A DNA stretch of 64,000 nucleotides from CBDAPI01 sp964565865 (GTDB lineage Bacteria; Acidobacteriota; UBA6911; RPQK01; CBDAPI01), in assembly GCA_964565865.1 (NCBI GenBank), contig CAZMGM010000003.1:1-64000 (forward strand), given 5' to 3'. A model generated the notes under the pieces. That model worked only from the letters and a program-made list of their open reading frames with translations, did not search any database and was not told where the DNA came from. Positions 16,837-26,382 of this stretch are shown here, piece by piece (positions within the stretch are counted from its first letter, which is position 1; each line of letters begins with the position of its first letter). Made by a program: the position numbers and the translations under genes.

Positions 16837-17826
16837 ATGAGTGAAAAACTGGACCTGGTGATAATAGGGGCAGGGGCTACCGGCCTTGCATGTGGAATTG
16901 AAGCGAAGCGTCGCAATCTCAAGTTCTGTATTTATGACAAGGGTACGGTTGTGAATTCCATTTACCGGTTCCCCGTCAATATGCAGTTCTTCACCACGGC
17001 GGATCTCCTAGAAATCGGGGGCCTTCCGTTGACGTCGCCGTCCCAAAAGCCGCGTCGTGATGAGGTGCTCAAGTACTACCGCCGCGTTGCACAGCACTAT
17101 GATCTCCCCGTTCGAGACTATGAAAAGGTCTCGAGTGTTACGGGATCCGACGGGGATTTTCAGATCTCAAGTACAGACCGGTTTGAAGAAAACCACATAG
17201 TGAACTCCTGCAAGGTGATTGTCGCGACAGGCTATTATGACAATCCCAATATGATGAGCATTCCGGGGGAGGAACTGGACAAGGTGCAACACTATTATAG
17301 TGAGGCTCATCCATTCTTTGGAAAGCGGGTTGCAGTCATTGGAGGTAAGAACTCCTCCGTTGAGACGGCCCTGGACCTGTACAGGAACCACGTTGACGTA
17401 ACCCTGGTTTATCGGGGTCCGGCACTGGGTAGGCACATCAAGTACTGGATTCTTCCGGACATTCAGAACCGGATTCGCAAAGGTGAGATCCGGGCATTTC
17501 TGTCCACGGAGGTCATCGAAATCCGCCCTCGGGAAATCGTGCTCGAGACGTCGGAGGGAATCACGACGCTTCCCAACGATTTCGTTCTTGCCATGACGGG
17601 CTATCATCCGGAGGTTAGCTTCCTCAAAAGTATGGGCATTGAGTTTGAGACTGAGACACTGATTCCAAAGCACGACCCCGAAACCCTGGAGACCAATGTA
17701 AAGGGGCTCTACGTTGCCGGAGCCATCGTGGCTGGTCGAATGACCAACCGAATTTTCATTGAGAACGGCCGGTTTCACGGAGAACAGATCTTCCGACACT
17801 GGCCACAGCGCCAGCAGATCGGATAA
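16837..17826 (+). CDS. ypdA: YpdA family bacillithiol disulfide reductase
   Basis: This 329-residue FAD/NAD(P)-dependent reductase has an N-terminal FAD-binding LVIIGAGATGLACGIEAKRR and YRFPVNMQFFTT, a block typical of YpdA. A second Rossmann motif (VAVIGGKNSSVETALDLYRNH) binds NADPH, and the C-terminal GLYVAGAIVAGRMTNRIFIENGRFHGEQI closes the FAD site. YpdA reduces bacillithiol disulfide in Firmicutes and is found in other bacillithiol users. No bshA/B/C genes are in the window, so bacillithiol use is an inference. ATG 16837 is preferred over TTG 16828. Confidence 0.87.
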   Translation: MSEKLDLVIIGAGATGLACGIEAKRRNLKFCIYDKGTVVNSIYRFPVNMQFFTTADLLEIGGLPLTSPSQKPRRDEVLKYYRRVAQHYDLPVRDYEKVSSVTGSDGDFQISSTDRFEENHIVNSCKVIVATGYYDNPNMMSIPGEELDKVQHYYSEAHPFFGKRVAVIGGKNSSVETALDLYRNHVDVTLVYRGPALGRHIKYWILPDIQNRIRKGEIRAFLSTEVIEIRPREIVLETSEGITTLPNDFVLAMTGYHPEVSFLKSMGIEFETETLIPKHDPETLETNVKGLYVAGAIVAGRMTNRIFIENGRFHGEQIFRHWPQRQQIG

Positions 17827-17841
17827 AAGCCGGTCGAAACG

Positions 17842-19164
17842 ATGTTTAGAATTGCCATCGTGGGGCGTCCCAACGTGGGCAAGTCGGCCCTTTTCAACCG
17901 GCTGACCAGGAGCCGCAAAGCCATCGTTGGCAATGAGCCCGGCATTACACGCGACCGGGTTTACGGCAGGGCCCGTCTGGACGACCGGGAGGCCGAGATC
18001 GTCGACACAGGGGGAATCGTGCCTGATGACCAGGATGTCATCCCGGAGCACGTTTTAAGTCAGGCTAGGACCGCCATCCGGGAATCAGACCTGGTCCTCC
18101 TGGTTGTAGATGGGCGGGGCGGTCCAACCCACCTCGACGTTTCTCTCGTCAAGCTCCTCAGGCAGTTGGGTCAGAGGTTTTACCTGGTCGTCAACAAGCT
18201 GGATGTTCCGAAAGTGGATGACCTGATCCACTCGTTTCACGAATTGGGCGTGGAATCGCTTTATGGCGTCTCTGCCGAGCATGGTCGTGGGCTCGACCGT
18301 CTGGCCGAGGATCTGATCCCGCTGATCCCCGGGGGTAGTACGGAAGAGGTTTCCGTGGAGACGCGAGTTGCGATCATCGGCCGCCCCAACATGGGTAAGT
18401 CCTCCCTTCTGAATCGGCTGGCGGGACAGGAGCGGTCGATCGTGACCGAGATCCCAGGGACGACGCGTGATTCAATCGACACTCGGATTTTTCACGAGGG
18501 AAGAACGTACCGGCTCATCGACACGGCGGGGATCCGACAAAAGGGGAGGACCAGGGGGCTGGTTGAAAAAATGAGTATGGTGATGGCCCGAAAGAGTATC
18601 GGGCGCTGTGATGTGGCCCTGCTCATGCTAGATGCTCAGGAGGGTGCCACCAGGCTGGACGCAACGATTGGTGGCTACGCACAGGATGAGGGGAAGTCCC
18701 TGATCGTTGTTATCAACAAATGGGATCTGATTGACAAAGACACTCATACAGCCCATGAGCTGGAGGAGAAGTTTCGGTTTCGCATGCGCTTTCTGGACTA
18801 TGCTCCTATGGTTTTTGTGTCCGCCAAGACGGGCCAGCGAGTTTTCAAGCTCCTGGACTACGTTGATCGAGCCGGCCGGGCTCGACGGTTTCGAATACCG
18901 ACGGCGGAGCTGAATCGACTGGTCGAGCGCCGGATTCAGTCACGGATTCCCTCGGCCGGAAGAGAGCGACATCCGTTGTTGTATGTTTCTCAGGTAGCCA
19001 CCGCTCCTCCCACCTTCGTTCTCTTCACCCGGACCAGGAAGAGGCTCCATTTCTCCATCGAGCGATTCTTCGTGAATCAGCTCAGAGAGGCGTATGATTT
19101 CTACGCCACGCCCGTCCGCGTCTTTCAGCGGATACGGGCCACGATCAGGTCCCGTTCGTCCTGA
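17842..19164 (+). CDS. der: Ribosome biogenesis GTPase Der
   Basis: This 440-residue protein has two tandem G domains. The first has GRPNVGKSALFNRL, DTGGI and NKLD; the second has GRPNMGKSSLLNRL, DTAGIRQKGR and NKWD. A C-terminal KH-like domain follows (FRIPTAELNRLVERRIQSRIPSAGR ... FVLFTRTRKRL). Der acts in late assembly of the 50S subunit. All G1-G4 motifs are intact and the length is normal. It lies 15 bp after ypdA and may share its transcript. Confidence 0.96.
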   Translation: MFRIAIVGRPNVGKSALFNRLTRSRKAIVGNEPGITRDRVYGRARLDDREAEIVDTGGIVPDDQDVIPEHVLSQARTAIRESDLVLLVVDGRGGPTHLDVSLVKLLRQLGQRFYLVVNKLDVPKVDDLIHSFHELGVESLYGVSAEHGRGLDRLAEDLIPLIPGGSTEEVSVETRVAIIGRPNMGKSSLLNRLAGQERSIVTEIPGTTRDSIDTRIFHEGRTYRLIDTAGIRQKGRTRGLVEKMSMVMARKSIGRCDVALLMLDAQEGATRLDATIGGYAQDEGKSLIVVINKWDLIDKDTHTAHELEEKFRFRMRFLDYAPMVFVSAKTGQRVFKLLDYVDRAGRARRFRIPTAELNRLVERRIQSRIPSAGRERHPLLYVSQVATAPPTFVLFTRTRKRLHFSIERFFVNQLREAYDFYATPVRVFQRIRATIRSRSS

Positions 19165-19221
19165 CGATGATCTCCAGAGCGCAACCGCCCACGGGCCTTT
19201 CACGATGGTACGAAAGGCTGC

Positions 19222-19250
19222 TTGACAGCTCTCTAGTCCCTGCCTATCAT
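19222..19250 (+). promoter_or_regulatory. Promoter of the IHF/HU gene
   Basis: TTGACA (19222-19227) and TATCAT (19245-19250) with an exact 17-bp spacer lie 20 bp before the TTG start at 19270. Confidence 0.65.
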
Positions 19251-19269
19251 TCATTTTCGAGGCGATTCA

Positions 19270-19533
19270 TTGATCAAAGCGGATCTGGCTAGGGCTGTCT
19301 ACGAAACACACGGCGGAATCTCCCAGAAGGAAGCAAGGGAGATTGTTGACGTGATCATAACTCATATAAAAAACGCCCTGATCAGCGGGCAAAACGTAAA
19401 GCTCTCCGGCTTTGGATCGATCAATTTGATCCATCGAAGGGCGCGGTCAGGCCGGAACCCGCAGACGGGCCATCGAATTCGCCTTAAGCCAAGCACATAC
19501 GTCACCTTCCGACCCTCGAGAAAAGTGGTCTGA
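19270..19533 (+). CDS. ihfA: IHF/HU family DNA-binding protein (IHF alpha-like)
   Basis: This 87-residue histone-like protein starts MIKADLARAVYETHGGISQKEAREIVD and carries the beta-arm signature SGFGSINLIHRRARSGRNPQTGHRI, ending in a short basic tail. The GRNPQTG tip with its intercalating Pro is typical of IHF/HU. The start is TTG 19270, with a good promoter upstream. Position before a MerR-family gene is the common ihfA-merR arrangement, supporting the IHF alpha assignment over plain HU. It would act as a homo- or heterodimer in DNA bending. Confidence 0.85.
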   Translation: MIKADLARAVYETHGGISQKEAREIVDVIITHIKNALISGQNVKLSGFGSINLIHRRARSGRNPQTGHRIRLKPSTYVTFRPSRKVV

Positions 19534-19541
19534 GTGCCCAT

Positions 19542-19904
19542 ATGCCTCGAACGGGACAAAAACTTTTTCACAAAATCGGAGAAGTCTGCGAGATCTGTGG
19601 CGTGGAACCACATGTTCTCCGTTACTGGGAATCCGAGTTTCCCACCCTTTCGCCGGGCAAGAACCGCGCCGGACAGAGGATCTACAGGGCCCGGGATCTG
19701 GAGCTGATCAGCACGATCAGCCACCTTCTGTACGAAGAAGGCTTCACGATAGCAGGGGCCAGAAAGAAGCTCACTGACCAGGCCGGGGCCCGTGGGCTCC
19801 CCTTGTTCAAGCAACCAGATCTATCCTCTCGCAAGGTCTACTTACGGATTAGAAAAGAACTCGAATCATTGGCAGACGATCTCCGCAAAAAGGTTCTGTC
19901 CTAG
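19542..19904 (+). CDS. MerR family transcriptional regulator
   Basis: This 120-residue protein has an N-terminal winged helix-turn-helix of the MerR type: KIGEVCEICGVEPHVLRYWESEFPTLSPGKNRAGQRIYRARDLELI. A short helical C-terminus follows. There is no Cys-rich metal-binding end and no long effector domain. Genes of this type regularly follow ihfA in many bacteria, and their target is generally not known. It lies 8 bp after ihfA, almost certainly in the same transcript. Confidence 0.85.
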   Translation: MPRTGQKLFHKIGEVCEICGVEPHVLRYWESEFPTLSPGKNRAGQRIYRARDLELISTISHLLYEEGFTIAGARKKLTDQAGARGLPLFKQPDLSSRKVYLRIRKELESLADDLRKKVLS

Positions 19905-20051
19905 CAGCCCTTATCTAGACTCCTTCTTTCGAGGGTCCTGGTTGAATGCTTCGACTTCAGTTGATGTTGGCCCGGGCACTTTAGATGCCGTCTCAGTCTA
20001 AGGGCGGAGTCCATTTCATCATGGTGAAAGGCCTACGGGGTGGGCTGGACC

Positions 20052-20654
20052 TCATTCGACGAGAATGGTTCTTCGCCCTTCAACCTTGATACGGTTCTGG
20101 CATACCAGGCGAAGGGCCTCGGGGTAGATTTCGTGCTCGATCTCCAGGATCCGGGCAGAGAGTGTCTCTTCATCATCGTCGTCCATCACCGGGACGGCCC
20201 GCTGGATGATGATGGGGCCATGATCCAGTTCTTCATCTACAAAGTGGACTGTGCAGCCAGAGACTTTGGCGCCCCACGCAATGGCCTGTTGCTGAGCGTG
20301 CAGACCGGGAAAAGAAGGCAGCAGGGAGGGATGAATGTTGAGAATACCGGTCGGGAAACTTTGCACAAAGAAGGGACTCAACAGCCTCATGAATCCGGCC
20401 AGGCAAACAATCTGCGTGCCGGCCTCTTGAAGTCTGCACACCACCTCCCTGTCGAATTCCTCTCTCGATTTTCCCAGGGGCTGGATGCACCAGTTTGCGT
20501 AACCCTTGTCCCGTGCCCATTCGAGACCGGGGGCCTCTGAAAGGTCGGAGACGACGGCGACGATGCGGGCCGGGATCTTGCCTTGCTCAATAGCGGCTGC
20601 GAGAGCTATGAAATTGGAACCCCTTCCGCTCAGGAGAACAGCAACGTTTTTCAT
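20052..20654 (-). CDS. purN: Phosphoribosylglycinamide formyltransferase (PurN)
   Basis: This 200-residue GAR transformylase uses 10-formyl-THF to formylate GAR in purine synthesis. The phosphate-binding start VAVLLSGRGSNFIAL, the folate and catalytic block NIHPSLLPSFPGLHAQQQAI and the Asp-containing VDEELDHGPII are all present, giving the Asn-His-Asp triad. The ATG overlaps the purM stop by four bases, so purM and purN are coupled. It is the last gene of the purine operon. Confidence 0.95.
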   Translation of the reverse strand: MKNVAVLLSGRGSNFIALAAAIEQGKIPARIVAVVSDLSEAPGLEWARDKGYANWCIQPLGKSREEFDREVVCRLQEAGTQIVCLAGFMRLLSPFFVQSFPTGILNIHPSLLPSFPGLHAQQQAIAWGAKVSGCTVHFVDEELDHGPIIIQRAVPVMDDDDEETLSARILEIEHEIYPEALRLVCQNRIKVEGRRTILVE

Positions 20655-21721
20655 TGCAACTGAACTTCCTGGTTGCCCTCCCTGATCTCGCCAACCACAA
20701 AATATGGTTCATTCCGGTTTTGAAGGTATCCCTGAACCCGATCGAAGCGTTGAGGAGAAACGACCAGAATGATTCCCAATCCCATATTGAAGGTTCGATA
20801 CATCTCCTGCTGAGCAATACCACCCAGGCTACGAATTAACCGAAAAATAGGTAGGACCTCCCAGCTTCCTTCTTCTACAATTGCGTCTAGGTGAGAGGGC
20901 AGGATTCGATCAAGATTGCCGGGAATACCTCCGCCCGTGACGTGCGCAACCGCATGGAGATCATCTGCCTGAATCAGCTCTCGGAGAACGGGAAGATAGT
21001 TACGATGTGGTTCCAGCAGTTCCTCACCTAGAGATCTGCCTACATCCTCGATATGTGCACCGGGTGGGATTCCCTTCACCTCAAAAAAGAGCTTTCTAAC
21101 CAGCGAGAAGCCGTTCGTGTGCAGGCCAGACGAGGGAAGTCCGAGCAAAAGGTCTCCCTTTACAACACGCTCTGGACCCAGAAGCTTGGCCTGGTCGGCC
21201 ACCCCCACTACGAAGCCCGCCAGATCATACTCCCCATCGGAATAAAAATCCGGCATTTCGGCGGTCTCCCCTCCCAACAAGGCACAATGGGACTCGCGGC
21301 AGGCACGTGCCAGACCGCTCACAACGGCCTCTATCACACCCGGGTCCAGACGTCCGGAAGCAATGTAGTCCATGAAGAACAGCGGCAGGGCGCCCTGGAC
21401 AAGGATATCGTTAACGCAGTGGGAGACCAGATCGATGCCGACTGTTTCGTGGACACCCGTCATGAAGGCTATTTTCAGCTTGGTACCGACTCCATCAACG
21501 CTCGATACGAGGACCGGGATTTGCAGGCTCGAAAAATCAGGCCGGAACAATGCCCCGAAGAGACCTATGTCACCTATGACCTCCGGGGTAAAGGTGTCGC
21601 GTGCCAGATTCTTGATACGCTCCTTGGCCTGGTTGGCCCGCTGGATATCCACACCCGCGCCCGCGTACGTGAGGCCAGCCCCGGCATCAGCTTTTCTGGA
21701 GCGTTGCCTTTGTTCGCTCAT
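20651..21721 (-). CDS. purM: Phosphoribosylformylglycinamidine cyclo-ligase (PurM)
   Basis: This 356-residue AIR synthetase has the start LTYAGAGVDIQRANQAKERIKNLARDTF, the ATP-binding DGVGTKLKIAF, ALLGGETAEMPDFY and the C-terminal HVTGGGIPGNLDRILP. All are standard for PurM, which closes the imidazole ring in AIR formation. It lies 22 bp after purF and overlaps purN by four bases. Nothing unusual is seen in length or motifs. Confidence 0.96.
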   Translation of the reverse strand: MSEQRQRSRKADAGAGLTYAGAGVDIQRANQAKERIKNLARDTFTPEVIGDIGLFGALFRPDFSSLQIPVLVSSVDGVGTKLKIAFMTGVHETVGIDLVSHCVNDILVQGALPLFFMDYIASGRLDPGVIEAVVSGLARACRESHCALLGGETAEMPDFYSDGEYDLAGFVVGVADQAKLLGPERVVKGDLLLGLPSSGLHTNGFSLVRKLFFEVKGIPPGAHIEDVGRSLGEELLEPHRNYLPVLRELIQADDLHAVAHVTGGGIPGNLDRILPSHLDAIVEEGSWEVLPIFRLIRSLGGIAQQEMYRTFNMGLGIILVVSPQRFDRVQGYLQNRNEPYFVVGEIREGNQEVQLQ

Positions 21722-21743
21722 AGAGAGCCACCATGGGCTGGGA

Positions 21744-23171
21744 CTAAGATCTCTCCAACTCGAAGAGTACTTTCTGCGATGTCCGAGGCGTGCGGGGAAT
21801 GGGGTAGTCCCGATCGAAACAGGCTGAGCAAAAACCGTTTCCGGCTCGCACTGCGTCCTTCATGCCCTCCACGCTCAGGTATGCGAGGCTATCGGCCTGG
21901 ATGTGTTTCCGGATCTCTTCCACACTCATCTGATTGGCTATCAGCTCGGAATAGGTAGGTGTGTCAATGCCGTAATGACAGGGAGAGATAGTGGGTGGGG
22001 AGGCGACTCGCATGTGTACTTCGGCAGCTCCGGAGCTGCGCAGCATCTCGACAATCTTCTTGCTGGTCGTACCCCTTACGATTGAATCGTCGATTACGAT
22101 CAAGCGCTGATTTTTCAGCAGCTCACGAATGGGATTCAGTTTGACCTTGACTCCGAAATGACGGATGGATCGCTTTGGTTCGATGAAGGTTCGACCCACG
22201 TAGTGGTTTCGGATCAAACCAAACTGAAAGGGAATACCGGAGGCACTGGCGAACCCGAGGGCCGCAGTTACACCCGAGTCCGGTACCGGAAGCACGAAAT
22301 CCGCCTCTTCCGGGTGTTCCAAAGCGAGTTGCTGACCCATACGGTAGCGGCTGGCATGAACACTTTTTTCGAACACCTTCGAGTCTGGTCGGGCAAAGTA
22401 GACGTGCTCGAAGATGCAGTGCGCGGTTCGCTGCGGCTCAACGATGGTCCATGAAGCCAGGTGTTCCCCCTGCATCTGGACGGCCTCGCCCGGATTGACG
22501 TCCCGGACATATTTCGCCCCGATCAGATCAAAGGCACAGGTTTCCGATGCGACAACCCAGCTGTCATTCAGTTTGCCTAGGCAGAGAGGGCGGACGCCAA
22601 ACGGATCCCTAGCCGCCCAGATGCCCTCCGGGCTGGCCAGCACCAGAGAAAAGGCTCCCGCTACTCTCCCGAAGACCTCTCGAATAGCTTCTCCTATGTC
22701 CCGGTGCCGGGAACGTGCCAGAAGATGAAGCATGACCTCGCTGTCGGTGGTAGACCGAAAAATTGCTCCCTGGGCCTCGAGTTCCAAGCGGATCTGTTCC
22801 GCCTGCAGGAGATTGCCGTTGTGTCCCAGGGCCATCTGACCTCGCACCGAGTCGGTCACAATGGGCTGGGCATTGGCTAGATTGCTCTCCCCGGTAGTCG
22901 AGTAGCGGACGTGCCCGATTGCGGCTGTCCCTGCGAGACCGTTCAACTCTTTGTCGCTAAATACGTCCGCCACGTATCCCATTCCGTGGCGCTGATGGAG
23001 TTGACCATGGTTCAGAGTAACAATGCCCGCCGATTCCTGGCCTCTGTGCTGCAGCGCATAGAGCCCCAGATACGTCATCCTCGCCGCTTCAGGATGTTGT
23101 GAAATGGCGAAGACACCACATTCGTCGTGAAACTTGTCGTCAAGGAACGCTGTACTCCATCCAGACTTCAA
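21744..23171 (-). CDS. purF: Amidophosphoribosyltransferase (PurF)
   Basis: This 475-residue enzyme commits PRPP to purine synthesis. After a short propeptide, the N-terminal nucleophile Cys appears in FHDECGVFAI, consistent with processing before Cys. The Ntn glutaminase core has LQHRGQESAGI and GHVRYSTTG, and the PRT domain carries VIDDSIVRGTTSKKIV. Late Cys residues (GNGFCSACFDRDYP) resemble the [4Fe-4S] ligands of Bacillus-type PurF. Its start overlaps the purL stop by four bases. Confidence 0.95.
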   Translation of the reverse strand: MKSGWSTAFLDDKFHDECGVFAISQHPEAARMTYLGLYALQHRGQESAGIVTLNHGQLHQRHGMGYVADVFSDKELNGLAGTAAIGHVRYSTTGESNLANAQPIVTDSVRGQMALGHNGNLLQAEQIRLELEAQGAIFRSTTDSEVMLHLLARSRHRDIGEAIREVFGRVAGAFSLVLASPEGIWAARDPFGVRPLCLGKLNDSWVVASETCAFDLIGAKYVRDVNPGEAVQMQGEHLASWTIVEPQRTAHCIFEHVYFARPDSKVFEKSVHASRYRMGQQLALEHPEEADFVLPVPDSGVTAALGFASASGIPFQFGLIRNHYVGRTFIEPKRSIRHFGVKVKLNPIRELLKNQRLIVIDDSIVRGTTSKKIVEMLRSSGAAEVHMRVASPPTISPCHYGIDTPTYSELIANQMSVEEIRKHIQADSLAYLSVEGMKDAVRAGNGFCSACFDRDYPIPRTPRTSQKVLFELERS

Positions 23172-25390
23172 TTGTGAAAAGCCTCCTCAAAAGAAGACTC
23201 CCAGGCGTGCTTCAACTCGTGGACCGAAACGTTGATCAGGTTCCGTTGGTTCAAGGTGATCTCGAAATCGTTTTCTCCCACCACTCCGATCCGGGTTACT
23301 GGAACTCCTCTAAATTGTTGCAAAAAATGAGTTTCGTCATCCTTGTGAATTGAAACGACAGCTCTGGATGAAGTTTCGCTGAGTAGAAAGTGGTCAGGTC
23401 GTAGCCTCCCGGATTCAAATTCCGCCTTCAGGCCCAGAGATCCATACAGGCACGATTCCACAAGGCCAAAAAGTAGACCTCCCTCGGAGAGATCGTGGGC
23501 CGAACGGATGAGTCCCGCCCGAATAGCAGATAGAAGTCTCTCCTGTAGTCTTTTTTCCACCCGCATGTCCAGACTTGGTATGGGGCCCTCGAGGGGAGTC
23601 CCAAGCAGCTGCAAGTAGACGCTGCCGCCAAGTTCGGCTCGCGTTTCTCCCAGCACAAACACTATGTGGCCTGCTTTCTGGAAGCTCGAAGGACAGACAT
23701 TCTCCAGTCTTTCGACTTTTCCAATCATGCCGATCACCGGTGTGGGTAGAATCCCCGTCCCGTCCGTTTCATTATAGAAGCTTACGTTCCCTCCTGTAAT
23801 CGGAGTGCCAAAGAACGTGCAAGCTTGTCCCATGCCTGCAACGGCCTCCGCAAACTGCCACATCACTTCCGGATTTTCCGGATTGGCGAAGTTCAGACAG
23901 TTTGTGGCAGCCAGGGGTAGAGCTCCCGAACAGACCAGATTTCGGCAACTCTCCGCGACTGCGTGCTGAGCTCCCCGCCGTGGATCCAGGTAACAGAAGA
24001 AGGGATTCCCGTCCAGGCTCATAGCTAGAGCCCCACTCCCCTGCTTCAGCCTGAGCACGGCAGCATCGCTGCCGGGGCCCACCACCGTGTTGGTCTGTAC
24101 CTGATAGTCATACTGCCGATACACCCAAAGGCGGCTGCACAGTTGAGATGAGACCGCCATGTTTGTGAGCAGCTTATTGTAGTCTTCAGGTTCGGAAAAC
24201 GTCCGCTCTCTCCAGTCGGCCAGGGTTTCCAGATAGGCCGGGCGCCTGGTGGGTCGTGCATAGGCCGGAGCTTCATCGGTAAGGGCCCGGTTGGGGATTT
24301 CGGCTACCTTGGTCCCCCGGTCATAAACCACCAGGTTTCCGTGATCCTTCACTTCGCCAATCACAACGGCATCGAGGTCCCATTTAGAAAAGATTTTCTT
24401 CACGTTCTCCTCGCTGCCTTTTTGGCACACGAGGAGCATCCTTTCCTGGGATTCCGAAAGCATGAGCTCGTATGGACTCATTCCCGGTTCACGCTGAGGG
24501 ACTCGGTCCAGATGGATTTCGACCCCTCGATCTGCCCGTCCTCCCATTTCACAGGAAGAGCAGGTCAAACCGGCTCCTCCCATGTCCTGAATCCCGACGA
24601 TCATACCGGAGTGCATAGCTTCCAGGCAGGCTTCCAGGAGGAGCTTTTGCAGGAACGGGTCCCCCACCTGCACAGTGGGTCGCTTAGAGTCTTCGCCCTC
24701 CTCGAATTGCTCGGAGGCCATGGTCACTCCGTGGATTCCATCCCGTCCTGTCTTTGCACCCACATAGATTACGGGATTGCCGACACCCGAAGCTCTTGCG
24801 TAAAAAATGCTTTCCCTGGGAGCAACCCCGAGGCAGTACACGTTGACGAGTGGGTTGCTGCCGTAGTGTTCTTCGAAAATTACTTCTCCGCCAACCGTCG
24901 GAATGCCCATACAGTTCCCGTAGCCCCCGACCCCTGCGACGACTCCTTCCATGATGTACTGATTGCGGGTCCGGGCAAGCGGACCAAAGTGCAGGGCGTT
25001 CATGACAGCGATGGGCCGGGCACCCATGGTGAAGACGTCGCGAATGATCCCACCTACTCCCGTGGCCGCTCCCTGGTAGGGTTCGATAAAGGATGGATGG
25101 TTGTGTGACTCGATCTTGAAGACAGCCGTCTGGCCGTCCCCAATATCCACGACGCCGGCGTTTTCCCCAGGTCCCTGGATCACCTGGGCGCCTTCGATTG
25201 GAAGCTTCTTGAGGTGAGTCCGTGAGCTTTTGTAGCTGCAGTGCTCGGACCACATCACGGAGAATATGCCGAGCTCCGTGAGATTGGGAGTACGACCCAG
25301 GCTCCCGCAAATTTCCTCAAACTCTTCCGGGGTCAGGCCATGGCTGGCAACGAGCTCGGACGTGATTTTCACGTTTCCGTTGTTATGCAA
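23168..25390 (-). CDS. purL: FGAM synthase large subunit (PurL)
   Basis: This protein of about 740 residues is the small-type PurL that works with PurQ and PurS to convert FGAR to FGAM. Motifs include WSEHCSYKSSRTHLKKLP, the ATP/Mg site VFKIESHNHPSFIEPYQGAATGVGG, GIQDMGGAGLTCSSCE and AHDLSEGGLL. The first half of the longest frame (ATG 25453) would overlap purQ by 56 bp. The start is therefore taken as TTG 25390, with GGAG 11 bases upstream; GTG 25372 is another option. It is coupled to purF by a four-base overlap. Confidence 0.94.
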   Translation of the reverse strand: MHNNGNVKITSELVASHGLTPEEFEEICGSLGRTPNLTELGIFSVMWSEHCSYKSSRTHLKKLPIEGAQVIQGPGENAGVVDIGDGQTAVFKIESHNHPSFIEPYQGAATGVGGIIRDVFTMGARPIAVMNALHFGPLARTRNQYIMEGVVAGVGGYGNCMGIPTVGGEVIFEEHYGSNPLVNVYCLGVAPRESIFYARASGVGNPVIYVGAKTGRDGIHGVTMASEQFEEGEDSKRPTVQVGDPFLQKLLLEACLEAMHSGMIVGIQDMGGAGLTCSSCEMGGRADRGVEIHLDRVPQREPGMSPYELMLSESQERMLLVCQKGSEENVKKIFSKWDLDAVVIGEVKDHGNLVVYDRGTKVAEIPNRALTDEAPAYARPTRRPAYLETLADWRERTFSEPEDYNKLLTNMAVSSQLCSRLWVYRQYDYQVQTNTVVGPGSDAAVLRLKQGSGALAMSLDGNPFFCYLDPRRGAQHAVAESCRNLVCSGALPLAATNCLNFANPENPEVMWQFAEAVAGMGQACTFFGTPITGGNVSFYNETDGTGILPTPVIGMIGKVERLENVCPSSFQKAGHIVFVLGETRAELGGSVYLQLLGTPLEGPIPSLDMRVEKRLQERLLSAIRAGLIRSAHDLSEGGLLFGLVESCLYGSLGLKAEFESGRLRPDHFLLSETSSRAVVSIHKDDETHFLQQFRGVPVTRIGVVGENDFEITLNQRNLINVSVHELKHAWESSFEEAFHN

Positions 25391-25397
25391 GTGAGTA

Positions 25398-26099
25398 CTA
25401 GCTCCGGACCTCTCTGAGAGATCCGACAATGGAAGCGAAAAGCCTGAGTCCATCGGCCGACCCCAGAAGAGCCTCCGAGGCCCGTTCCGGGTGTGGCATC
25501 ATGCCCAGGACATTACCTCCCGAATTGACGATCCCGGCGATGTTATTAAGGGAACCGTTGGGGTTGGCTTGTGGCGTTACCCTCCCGTCCCTATCGACAT
25601 AACGAAAGATAACCTGGCCGTCTGCCTCCAGTGCATCCAGCTCAGCCGGCGGAAGGAAAAAGCTGCCATCGTTATGAGCGATCGGAATCTGGAGGCGTTC
25701 CCCCTCGCTTAGGCCAGAAGTAAAGGGGGTGTTCGCCTGTTCAGTACGAAGAAACACGGGTTGACAGAGAAACTTCAGCCTGGCATTTCTGAGCAGAGCT
25801 CCGGGCAACAGACCCGCTTCCTGCAGGATCTGGAAACCGTTGCAGATGCCCAGGACCAGACCGCCCCGGTCTGCATGTTTCTTGACACTTTCCATGATCG
25901 GGGAAAACTTAGCGATGGCGCCGCTACGCAGGTAATCACCGTAGGAAAATCCCCCGGGAAGGATGATGATATCCACATCCCGCAGGTTCAGATCCTGATG
26001 CCAGAGGAAAACCACCTCCCCTTCAGCGACATGCTTGATCACGAAATATGTGTCATGATCACAATTCGAGCCCGGAAAGACGACCACACCAAATTTCAC
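25398..26099 (-). CDS. purQ: FGAM synthase glutaminase subunit (PurQ)
   Basis: This 233-residue class I glutamine amidotransferase supplies ammonia to PurL. The start MKFGVVVFPGSNCDHD, the oxyanion PGGFSYGDYLRSGAI, the nucleophile Cys in VLGICNGFQIL and the His/Glu pair in MMPHPERASE are all present. The ATG overlaps the purS stop by four bases, as expected for a heteromeric complex made in fixed ratio. Confidence 0.96.
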   Translation of the reverse strand: MKFGVVVFPGSNCDHDTYFVIKHVAEGEVVFLWHQDLNLRDVDIIILPGGFSYGDYLRSGAIAKFSPIMESVKKHADRGGLVLGICNGFQILQEAGLLPGALLRNARLKFLCQPVFLRTEQANTPFTSGLSEGERLQIPIAHNDGSFFLPPAELDALEADGQVIFRYVDRDGRVTPQANPNGSLNNIAGIVNSGGNVLGMMPHPERASEALLGSADGLRLFASIVGSLREVRS

Positions 26100-26338
26100 G
26101 ATATTTGCCGGATCTCAAAATCTTCAATAATGGGGTTTGAGAGTACGTCCGCGGCAATCTGCTCGCTGAGTCGGGTGACTACAGCCTCGTCTTCGTCGTC
26201 GATCTCAAGCTCGAAGTAACGGCCCTGGCGAACCTGGGATACTTCTTCATGCCCCAGTTTCTTGAGCGAGCGCTGGATCGCCTGACCCTGTGGATCTAGC
26301 ACTTCTTGTTTCAGCTTGACAACGATCTGGACCTTCAT
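26096..26338 (-). CDS. purS: FGAM synthase subunit PurS
   Basis: This 80-residue protein begins MKVQIVVKLKQEVLDPQGQAIQRSLKKLGH and continues VRQGRYFELEID, the PurS signature. PurS bridges PurL and PurQ in organisms lacking the long fused PurL. The frame is open to 26380, but the extra residues are not conserved and run into the inverted-repeat element; ATG 26338 is taken as the start. A strong GGAGG lies about 13 bases upstream, a little far. It opens the purine part of the minus-strand transcript. Confidence 0.92.
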   Translation of the reverse strand: MKVQIVVKLKQEVLDPQGQAIQRSLKKLGHEEVSQVRQGRYFELEIDDEDEAVVTRLSEQIAADVLSNPIIEDFEIRQIS

Positions 26339-26382
26339 GAGAAATGCAGCCCCTCCTGTCGCTTTCGCGAACGCGGTCATTC

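Noticed and set aside
24341..25108. 255-codon plus-strand frame inside purL
   Set aside because: It is the antisense shadow of a highly conserved PurL region, without motifs of its own.
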